A DNA stretch of 12,533 bases from an uncultured Eubacteriales bacterium (GTDB lineage Bacteria > Bacillota > Clostridia > Christensenellales > Borkfalkiaceae), in contig CADBSX010000204.1 in NCBI GenBank assembly GCA_902797515.1, positions 1 to 12,533 of the forward strand, in the 5' to 3' direction. Shown piece after piece: positions 7,560 through 12,533 of the stretch (positions are counted from its first letter, which is position 1; the number at the start of each line of letters is the position of its first letter). The notes below the pieces were generated by a model. That model did not search any database. It was not told the origin of the DNA and saw only the letters and a program-made list of their open reading frames with translations. The translations under genes and the position numbers were made by a program.

Positions 7560-8618
7560 CGTTTCTTCTTCCCTATGGAATTTTACGAGTTTCGAGGCTT
7601 CTTTTCTCGAATCTCTGCTTATTGCCGCGTAATGTTTTCTCGTGGTATTTACGTCTTTATGTCCGAGAAAATCCGCGACGGCGTATATATCGCCCGTATT
7701 CTGATAAAGTTCGGTACCGAACGTGCTGCGAAGTTTATGCGGCGTAATATGTTTGAGCGGCGTGACCTGTTTGGCGTAATCTTTGACGAGGTTCTGGACC
7801 GCGCGCGTCGAGATCCGTCTGTTTTTCAGGGATACGAACATCGCGTATTCGTCTTTCGGTATGTCTTTGAGGTCATATCTGTAATCAATCCACGATAAAA
7901 GCGCCTCTTTTACTTCGTCGTTAAAAAACAGGGGAGTTCTGTTTCCTCCTTTTCTGGTGACGATAAAACTGTTCTGAACGAAATCGAAATCGTCAACGTT
8001 CAGCCCGACGAGTTCGCTTATACGGATTCCCGTGCCTAAAAAAAGTGATAAAATTGCGAAATCTCTGACTTTTAATTTGCTGTGAAAGGCGTTTTTCTTG
8101 CTGTTTTCCGAAAAAGCGTCGTCGCTTTCGGCATAATCTAAAATATCCTTTATTTCTTTTCCTTCGAGCCTTATTATCTCTTTTTCGTGAAGTTTAGGCG
8201 TCGGAACTTTCGACGCAACGTTCGCTTTTATCTCGTCCTGACTGAAAAAATAGCGGTAAAGAGCACGGATCGTCGCTAATTTTCTCGCTTTCGCGCGCTC
8301 GTTGCAGGAAAGATATTGACCGTGAATTTTATAATGCGAGAGATAATTCAAAAATCTTTCGATATCCTTTGCCGAAAGTTCGTCTAAAATCGAAATCTTC
8401 ATATCCTCGACGGGAATTTTTTTGACTTCCGAGATATATTCGAAGAAAATGCGAAGATCGTAGGCGTAATTGAGTCTCGTAAGCGGGGAAGTGTTATTGC
8501 CCGTTCCGATAAAGAAATCAGAGCAGAAATAGGGAAGATCAAGGAGCAATTTTTCTATTTTTTCGTCGGAAAGTTCGTTCCTTGCAGAGTAATAATCGTT
8601 TTTGTTTTTTTCTTTCAA
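7557..8618 (-). CDS. Tyrosine recombinase, XerS-like
   Basis: Site-specific recombinase of the integrase family, 353 aa from the TTG start chosen here. An N-terminal SAM-like core-binding domain covers about residues 18-140; the catalytic domain has all six expected residues: Arg199 (GTGIRISE), Lys223 (TRKGG), His294 and Arg297 (TPHKLR), His320 (LGHK) and nucleophile Tyr330 (KHYAA). The length, the extra segment before the first Arg and the residue pattern recall streptococcal XerS, which alone resolves chromosome dimers, more than the roughly 300-aa XerC/XerD; this is from memory, not alignment. TTG 8618 has GAGGG seven bases upstream. An ATG at 8655-8657 in frame has no ribosome binding site and overlaps the promoter -10 box. 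No phage or transposon genes are adjacent, so a housekeeping Xer role is more likely than an integrase. Confidence 0.88.
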   Translation of the reverse strand: MKEKNKNDYYSARNELSDEKIEKLLLDLPYFCSDFFIGTGNNTSPLTRLNYAYDLRIFFEYISEVKKIPVEDMKISILDELSAKDIERFLNYLSHYKIHGQYLSCNERAKARKLATIRALYRYFFSQDEIKANVASKVPTPKLHEKEIIRLEGKEIKDILDYAESDDAFSENSKKNAFHSKLKVRDFAILSLFLGTGIRISELVGLNVDDFDFVQNSFIVTRKGGNRTPLFFNDEVKEALLSWIDYRYDLKDIPKDEYAMFVSLKNRRISTRAVQNLVKDYAKQVTPLKHITPHKLRSTFGTELYQNTGDIYAVADFLGHKDVNTTRKHYAAISRDSRKEASKLVKFHREEET

Positions 8619-8625
8619 AGTTTTT

Positions 8626-8630
8626 CCCTC
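8626..8630 (-). promoter_or_regulatory. Ribosome binding site that decides the recombinase start
   Basis: GAGGG on the - strand, seven bases before TTG 8618. The in-frame ATG 39 bases upstream has only an A/T-rich sequence before it. This supports the shorter, TTG-initiated product. Confidence 0.6.
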
Positions 8631-8647
8631 GGCTTTATTCTGTAAAT

Positions 8648-8676
8648 ATTTTATCATATTTTATTGAAAAAGTAAA
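8648..8676 (-). promoter_or_regulatory. Sigma-A promoter of the recombinase (extended -10)
   Basis: On the - strand TTTACT (8676-8671), 17 bases, then TAAAAT (8653-8648), with TG one base before the -10 (extended -10). Transcription would start near 8641, giving a leader of about 22 bases that contains the GAGGG site and leads to TTG 8618. Confidence 0.6.
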
Positions 8677-8732
8677 AAATTTATAGGGCAGTTTGTATTT
8701 TTTAAAAAATTTTAATACTTGCCTGCGCTTAT

Positions 8733-8768
8733 TTTCACTGCGTAAAACACAAGTTTTACGCAGTGAAA
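8733..8768. repeat. Perfect 16-bp inverted repeat, candidate operator or recombination site
   Basis: TTTCACTGCGTAAAAC (8733-8748) and its exact reverse complement (8753-8768) flank the asymmetric centre ACAA. No T run follows on either strand, and no gene is read into it from either side, so it is not an ordinary terminator. Nine bases of the right arm, GTTTTACGC, occur again at 8941-8949, in the PadR leader. Binding by the PadR-like protein or by the recombinase are both possible; nothing in the sequence decides between them. Confidence 0.85.
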
Positions 8769-8805
8769 TACGATAAAAGAGAGGAAAAAGGTCATACGAT
8801 ACGAT
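8768..8805 (+). repeat. Three copies of ATACGAT
   Basis: ATACGAT occurs at 8768-8774, 8794-8800 and 8799-8805; the last two overlap by two bases. They lie between the inverted repeat and the PadR promoter. A short repeat like this may be chance in AT-rich DNA. Confidence 0.4.
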
Positions 8806-8885
8806 TAAAATAATTTTTGTTTTCCGTGATTTTATTTAAGATTTTAATTTTTATTACGAATTTTTCCGAATTGCTTTTTCAACTA

Positions 8886-8914
8886 TTGACACGTTTCGCA
8901 ATAAATGCTATAAT
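8886..8914 (+). promoter_or_regulatory. Consensus sigma-A promoter of the PadR-like gene
   Basis: TTGACA (8886-8891), a 17-base spacer and TATAAT (8909-8914), with TG at 8906-8907 making an extended -10. Both hexamers are perfect. The expected start near 8921 gives a leader of about 70 bases before ATG 8991. Such a strong promoter suggests high vegetative expression unless a repressor holds it. Confidence 0.9.
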
Positions 8915-8923
8915 AATTATAAG

Positions 8924-8971
8924 AAAAATTATCGGTTTCCGTTTTACGCGGCTTTTATCCGATAAATTTTT
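8924..8971 (+). promoter_or_regulatory. Stem-loop in the leader of the PadR-like gene
   Basis: AAAAATTATCGG (8924-8935) pairs with 8959-8971 as 12 bp with one bulged A (8966). The 23-base loop contains a further CCG/CGG pair (8939-8941 with 8949-8951). The right arm ends in TTTTT, so this could be an attenuator or a 5'-end stabiliser. The ribosome binding site AAGGAG (8979-8984) is left free, six bases before the ATG. Confidence 0.4.
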
Positions 8972-8990
8972 AAAAACCAAGGAGAAATCT

Positions 8991-10517
8991 ATGGGCGACA
9001 ATCCGGTTATAAACGGCGAGATGATTCGCGGTCATATCGACACGATAATTCTTCTTTCGCTTACCGACGGGGACAAAGACTCCAACGAGATCCGCGCAGA
9101 TATCGAATCTCGATCCGAAAATAAATACAGCGTCAAGCAAGGCACTTTTTACAGCGCGATGCAACGGCTTGAAAGTCAAGGCTATATCCACTCGTACAGA
9201 TCGAGTTCCGAGGACGGAATACGCCGAAAATTTTTCACGCTTGACGAAAAAGGCAGAAGATCGCTCGATAAAAACAAGGAAGACTGGTTAAAATCCAAAG
9301 AACTTATCGATAATCTTATCGACGCGCCCGACGTTCCGAAGAAGGAAAAGCCGTTTGAAGAGGAAGAAAAGGACGAATTCGACGATTTAAGCGAGATTTC
9401 CTCGTCGATAGACGGTTTCGATATATCCGAAGAAGATTCGGACGAATATTTCGACAAACTCGGCAAAGAGGCTTTGGAATCGCTTAATTCCGAAATGAAC
9501 GAAACGGAAACGGCGGACGGAGAAATTCCCGAAGATGATCTCGTTTACGAGGAAACGGAAGAGGAAAAAACCGAAGATACGACTTCCCTTTCTACCGAAA
9601 ATCCCGACGACGACCTCAACTATATCTTTGAAGAAATAGTTGACGACAGCACGGGCGTTTCTTATATTTCAGAGTCTGAACCGGCTGAAAAACTTTCTGT
9701 TTCCGAAGAAAATACCGAAGATTTTGAAGAAATCGAAGAAGAGCCCGTCGCGGAGGTCGTCGAGGAAGAAAAACCTGTCGAACGGGAAAAAGACGACTTT
9801 TTGAAGGTCGATTCCGGACAGCCTACGAACAGGCGTGAATACAAAAGTATATTGACTAAACTCTTCCCTAAAAACGAAACGCAATCGGGCGGCTCACGTA
9901 TATCCGCAGACGACAACAAGCAAATAGATTTCGAGGAACTTAACGAAACCGAAAACACGCAAACCGAAAAGACTTATAAAAAGCAATCGTCCGGCGACGC
10001 CGTCGATTTTTCGGATCTGTATGCGATGGCAAACCGCGAAGGCTTTAAACTCAAAACGTCGGTAGGAACGAATAAAAAAGTCGGTGAAAGGATATTCCTC
10101 AATAAATTGAGATGTCATGCGTCCGCTCTCTGGTATCTTATCGCGTTTGTGGAAATGCTGATTTTAAATCTCTCTTTAGGAAATTTCGTCGGTTGGCTGC
10201 CGTCGGTACGGATTGCGGTCGCTCTTTCGGTCGCGATATTCCCGATAGTTATGTTCGCCGTTTATCTGCGCGGCAGAAAAAATACCGTGTCAGACGTTCC
10301 GACGTTCAAAGATTCCGTCGAGGTCGCGCTTATTATCACTTTCCAACTGCTTATCATAACTCTTTGCGTGGCGTTATTCGCGTCGATAGATTTCAATAAT
10401 CTGACGGAAGTCGTTTCGTTTATCGTTCTTCCAATGGCGCTGATAATAGATATACCTTTATATATTATTATCAAATATGCCCTTCTCGGAACGGGAAATT
10501 ACACGTCGGAAGAATAA
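8991..10517 (+). CDS. Membrane-tethered PadR-family regulator with long acidic linker
   Basis: 508 aa in three parts. Residues 8-110 are a PadR winged helix: an N-terminal helix (MIRGHIDTIILLSL), the recognition region with GTFYSAMQRLESQGYI (51-66), and the wing with RRKFFTLDEKGRRSL (78-92). Residues 111-370 are low-complexity and strongly acidic, rich in Glu, Asp, Ser and Thr, probably disordered. Residues 379-399, 406-427, 443-465 and 472-498 are four hydrophobic segments with short loops, ending in GNYTSEE. PadR proteins are normally 110-200 aa, soluble and act as repressors, so DNA binding is supported, and membrane tethering is inferred from the hydrophobic segments. The start at ATG 8991 follows AAGGAG and a consensus promoter; the frame open to 8817 crosses that promoter and is not used. 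It is a single-gene unit, divergent from the recombinase. Ligand and targets are unknown. Confidence 0.85.
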   Translation: MGDNPVINGEMIRGHIDTIILLSLTDGDKDSNEIRADIESRSENKYSVKQGTFYSAMQRLESQGYIHSYRSSSEDGIRRKFFTLDEKGRRSLDKNKEDWLKSKELIDNLIDAPDVPKKEKPFEEEEKDEFDDLSEISSSIDGFDISEEDSDEYFDKLGKEALESLNSEMNETETADGEIPEDDLVYEETEEEKTEDTTSLSTENPDDDLNYIFEEIVDDSTGVSYISESEPAEKLSVSEENTEDFEEIEEEPVAEVVEEEKPVEREKDDFLKVDSGQPTNRREYKSILTKLFPKNETQSGGSRISADDNKQIDFEELNETENTQTEKTYKKQSSGDAVDFSDLYAMANREGFKLKTSVGTNKKVGERIFLNKLRCHASALWYLIAFVEMLILNLSLGNFVGWLPSVRIAVALSVAIFPIVMFAVYLRGRKNTVSDVPTFKDSVEVALIITFQLLIITLCVALFASIDFNNLTEVVSFIVLPMALIIDIPLYIIIKYALLGTGNYTSEE

Positions 10518-10532
10518 AATATTTTTTAAAAT

Positions 10533-10570
10533 AAGAGGTATTATCTGTGATTTTGCGGATAATACCTCTT
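10533..10570. terminator. First hairpin after the PadR-like gene
   Basis: Perfect 13-bp arms (10533-10545 and 10558-10570) carrying AGAGGTATTATC and its complement, with a 12-base loop that can add wobble pairs. On the + strand only a short T run follows (TTTTG). It is a plausible but weak terminator, backed by the next hairpin. Confidence 0.7.
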
Positions 10571-10583
10571 TTGAAATAAAAAG

Positions 10584-10620
10584 AAACGCGACTTCGACGT
10601 ATCGCGAAGTCGCGTTTTTT
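10584..10620. terminator. Bidirectional terminator between PadR-like gene and esterase
   Basis: AAACGCGACTTCG (10584-10596) and its perfect complement (10605-10617) with an 8-base loop. T6 (10615-10620) follows on the + strand and CTTTTTATTTC on the - strand, so it can stop transcripts from both convergent genes. It touches the esterase stop codon (10620-10622). Confidence 0.88.
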
Positions 10621-11468
10621 CATTTAACGTAAACGCCCTGTTCTTCGAGCCACTCTACGCTTAATTTTACCCATTTCGGCAAAGACTTGCTCGCTTCGGT
10701 TATCATGTTTTTCCCGCCTTGTCCGTACACGTTCATATTATCGAGAGATATTCCGTGTACGCCCTTTCCCCACACGTGGATAGCGAAAGGAACGCCCGCC
10801 TCCTCGTAAGCGTCGGCGACGGCAAGCGAATTTTTGACGGGAACGGCGCCGTCCGTATAGGTCGCCCATATAAAGGCGGGCGAAGACGCGGAATTTACGA
10901 GTTTATCTATCTGCAATCTGTCTTTAAGTTCTTCGTCCGTTCCGCAAAGGTTGTCGAAACTTCCCTTATGCGCTTTTCCGCGATATATGATAACGGGATA
11001 AGAAAGGATAACCGCGTTCGGTCTTGCGGAAACGTCGGATTTAAATATCTTTTTCACTTCCGGACTGTCGTAATAAGAGCCGAGCATTCCGCAGAGGTGT
11101 CCGCCGGCGGAAAATCCGACTGCGGCGATCATATTCGCGTCTATTCTCAATTCGTCCGCATTTTTACGAAGATAATTCATCGCGAGCACGGCTTCGAGAA
11201 GAGGATACGGAAAACGGCACGGAGAGACCGAATAATCGAGAACGAATGCGTTAAATCCGTAATTGACGTAAGATAAAGCGACGGGCTCCGCCTCCCTGAA
11301 AGAACAAAAGCCGTATCCGCCGCCGGGGATAACGAGCATCGCGGGAGATTTCCTGTTCGCGTCAACTTCCCTGCTTACCGCTTTTATATAGCAAGTGAGT
11401 TTACAACCGCAGTTTTCGGGTTTTTTTACACCGAAATAATCGTAGAGATCGACAGTAAAGCAATTCAT
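10620..11468 (-). CDS. Alpha/beta-hydrolase, acetylxylan/feruloyl esterase-like
   Basis: Probable carboxylesterase of 282 aa, similar in layout to the BD-FAE/acetylxylan esterase group that removes acyl groups from plant or bacterial polysaccharides. Motifs: oxyanion-hole PGGGY (48-52), nucleophile elbow GFSAGGH with Ser120, Asp206 in TDGAVPV (the D-x-x-V-P form) and His238 in GVHGIS. All three catalytic residues are present. No signal peptide is seen, so it is cytosolic and may act on imported oligosaccharides or small esters. The ATG at 11468 has AGGA eight bases upstream. The frame stays open to a TTG at 11546, but that codon is the -35 box of the promoter. It has its own promoter and terminator. 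The true substrate cannot be read from sequence. Confidence 0.87.
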   Translation of the reverse strand: MNCFTVDLYDYFGVKKPENCGCKLTCYIKAVSREVDANRKSPAMLVIPGGGYGFCSFREAEPVALSYVNYGFNAFVLDYSVSPCRFPYPLLEAVLAMNYLRKNADELRIDANMIAAVGFSAGGHLCGMLGSYYDSPEVKKIFKSDVSARPNAVILSYPVIIYRGKAHKGSFDNLCGTDEELKDRLQIDKLVNSASSPAFIWATYTDGAVPVKNSLAVADAYEEAGVPFAIHVWGKGVHGISLDNMNVYGQGGKNMITEASKSLPKWVKLSVEWLEEQGVYVK

Positions 11469-11517
11469 ATGGTTTTTCCTTTTTTGATTATTACGGACGT
11501 TACCGCCCGCGTCTAAT

Positions 11518-11546
11518 ATTATATCACCGTCAAAATAAAAAATCAA
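11518..11546 (-). promoter_or_regulatory. Sigma-A promoter of the esterase
   Basis: On the - strand TTGATT (11546-11541), 17 bases, TATAAT (11523-11518), with TG one base before the -10 (extended -10). Start expected near 11511, about 43 bases before ATG 11468. It lies in the 83-base gap behind the upstream membrane-protein gene, so the esterase can be expressed independently of it. Confidence 0.8.
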
Positions 11547-11551
11547 CCGAT

Positions 11552-12514
11552 TTATCGCTTATTTGCCGATAAGACGTAAGCGAATATCTTTATGGCTAAA
11601 AAAGCCGAACAAAAAACGGAAAGCAAGTTCAGAATAATGAAAAGCGAAATTATTATCGTCGGAAAATCCGCCGTCACCGAAAACAAAAGAGTTAGTATAA
11701 AAAATATTAAAAACGATATTTTTTTAACGCCTTTTTCTTTTACGGGAGAGATTAAAAAGCCGATTGCAAAGCCGTTTATTATAGCGTTTGTAAACGATAA
11801 AATTGCCGATAAAACATTCGATTTTATAACTAAAAGGAAAAACCACGGCGAAAGCCCGTCGAAAAAGTTTTTTAAAGAGCCGAGTTTTTCGGCGTCTTTA
11901 AAGAGTTTTTCCGCTACCGAAAAAACGCTTTTCGATATCTGCATTCCCGAAAAGACGCAAACGGTTATAAAGACCGCGGAAAAAACGTCGTCTTTTCTCG
12001 CTATTACCGCGCAGACGAGAGCGAAAACGAACATAAGCGAGTTTTCCGCGACTATATTTATTATATTATCCGTCCACCTTACGTCCGGCAGAACGGATAG
12101 AAGTTTTGAAAGCGCGAATTTTATTACGGTAAAAGCGAAAAGTCCCGAAAAAGTATATATTACGGATTCGCTTACCGAAAATTTTTCATATAAAACGGTT
12201 TTTCCCGCGAGAATAAGGAAAAAAAGAGGAAAAATAAGCGACGTCGCTATGAGCGATATCGTAAATATCTTTACGTCGAAAGATACGAAAGCGATAATAA
12301 AAAGCAAAATAATCGCGATAATCATCAACGAAAAAGGAAGAAATAAACTCCTGAATTCGTTTTTACCGGTTTTTTTGTTTTTTGCAAAACCGAAAATATT
12401 GAAAACGCCTGTTTTTTCAGCGTTTTCCCTGTCCTTTTTTTTGCGGGAGACTTCCCCTTCGACTATTCCGTCTTTTTCGTCTTTTGAGCCGAGCCTTAAA
12501 AAATCGTTATTCAT
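11552..12514 (-). CDS. Multi-pass membrane protein of unknown function
   Basis: I do not recognise this 320-aa protein. Residues 1-55 are hydrophilic and charged (Lys, Glu and Asp, with the basic patch RKKKDR at 24-29), probably cytoplasmic. After that come about eight hydrophobic segments, near 56-78, 81-103, 115-137, 150-172, 178-196, 234-256, 266-284 and 286-312, with a more polar stretch at 197-222. No transporter, kinase or protease motif is evident. It ends in SANKR. The start at ATG 12514 has only a weak upstream GAGTG. The sequence before it can end an upstream gene by an ATGA-type overlap (stop at 12513-12511), so it may be the second gene of an operon that continues beyond the window. 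The esterase behind it has a separate promoter, so a functional link is not implied. Confidence 0.75.
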   Translation of the reverse strand: MNNDFLRLGSKDEKDGIVEGEVSRKKKDRENAEKTGVFNIFGFAKNKKTGKNEFRSLFLPFSLMIIAIILLFIIAFVSFDVKIFTISLIATSLIFPLFFLILAGKTVLYEKFSVSESVIYTFSGLFAFTVIKFALSKLLSVLPDVRWTDNIINIVAENSLMFVFALVCAVIARKDDVFSAVFITVCVFSGMQISKSVFSVAEKLFKDAEKLGSLKNFFDGLSPWFFLLVIKSNVLSAILSFTNAIINGFAIGFLISPVKEKGVKKISFLIFFILTLLFSVTADFPTIIISLFIILNLLSVFCSAFLAIKIFAYVLSANKR

Positions 12515-12533
12515 TTTTCACTCTGTCGAATTC

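Larger units (their letters stand above)
8619..8990. other. Divergent intergenic region between recombinase and PadR-like gene
   Basis: A 372-base, very AT-rich stretch with no convincing gene. It holds the promoter and ribosome binding site of the recombinase on the left, a perfect 16-bp inverted repeat in the middle (8733-8768), three ATACGAT repeats (8768-8805), and a consensus promoter plus a structured leader for the PadR-like gene on the right. The + strand frame open from 8817 is not a gene start, because it runs across that promoter. Confidence 0.8.

Noticed and set aside
7575..7898. 107-codon open frame on the + strand opposite the recombinase
   Set aside because: Antisense shadow of the catalytic domain, whose motifs are intact on the - strand.
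8860..8870. ATTTTTCCGAA, resembling my memory of the left arm of the streptococcal difSL site
   Set aside because: The rest of the site does not match, and TTTTCCGAA-like strings are common in this DNA, including inside recN and tlyA.
8817..8990. 58-residue hydrophobic N-terminal extension of the PadR-like protein
   Set aside because: It runs across a perfect TTGACA-N17-TATAAT promoter, and ATG 8991 has its own AAGGAG site and begins at the PadR domain.
10719..11276. 185-codon open frame on the + strand opposite the esterase
   Set aside because: Composition is Arg- and Val-rich without family motifs, as expected for the antisense of a gene with this codon use; no ribosome binding site.
11469..11546. 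26-residue N-terminal extension of the esterase from a TTG
   Set aside because: The TTG is the -35 box and the extension covers the -10 box; ATG 11468 has a good ribosome binding site and fits the family start.
11552..12514. PrsW-like intramembrane protease
   Set aside because: A few Glu/Asn residues lie in membrane segments, but the paired EE and the later His motifs of that family are not visible.

Overview
The window looks like chromosomal DNA of an endospore-forming, low-to-moderate GC member of the Bacillota (Clostridia). The evidence is the gene set (spoIVB, spoIIM and a DacF-type carboxypeptidase next to tlyA, nadK and recN), strong AGGAG-type ribosome binding sites and consensus sigma-A promoters. 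I cannot name the genus. There is no rRNA, tRNA, insertion sequence, CRISPR array or phage gene.

Region 1 (1-4593, + strand) is a tight housekeeping operon: folD (its 5' part lies outside the window), ispA, tlyA, nadK, recN. The first three junctions are ATGA stop/start overlaps and the fourth gap is 2 bases. It resembles the usual clostridial folD-xseAB-ispA-dxs-tlyA-nadK-argR-recN block, but xseA, xseB, dxs and argR are not between these genes.

Region 2 (4594-7507, + strand) is a sporulation block: spoIVB, spoIIM, dacF-like. A forespore (sigma-G-like) promoter precedes spoIVB, and a hairpin that buries the ribosome binding site lies just before spoIIM. In Bacillus and many clostridia spoIVB is followed by spo0A, while spoIIM, xerD and dacF lie in a separate cluster. 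Here parts of the two clusters are joined and spo0A is not adjacent.

Region 3 (7511-8990) holds a convergent XerS-like tyrosine recombinase (- strand). It shares a 22-bp-stem bidirectional terminator with the dacF-like gene. Beyond it is a 372-base divergent intergenic region with two sigma-A promoters, a perfect 16-bp inverted repeat and a structured leader.

Region 4 (8991-10517, + strand) encodes an unusual protein: a PadR winged-helix domain, a roughly 260-residue acidic low-complexity linker and four C-terminal membrane segments, so probably a membrane-tethered transcription factor. Two hairpins follow it.

Region 5 (10620-12514, - strand) holds an alpha/beta-hydrolase of the acetylxylan esterase/BD-FAE type with its own promoter, and upstream of it an unrecognised eight-or-so-pass membrane protein.

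The parts most worth a second look are the membrane-tethered PadR protein, the recombinase with its adjacent inverted repeat, and the regulatory layout around spoIVB and spoIIM.
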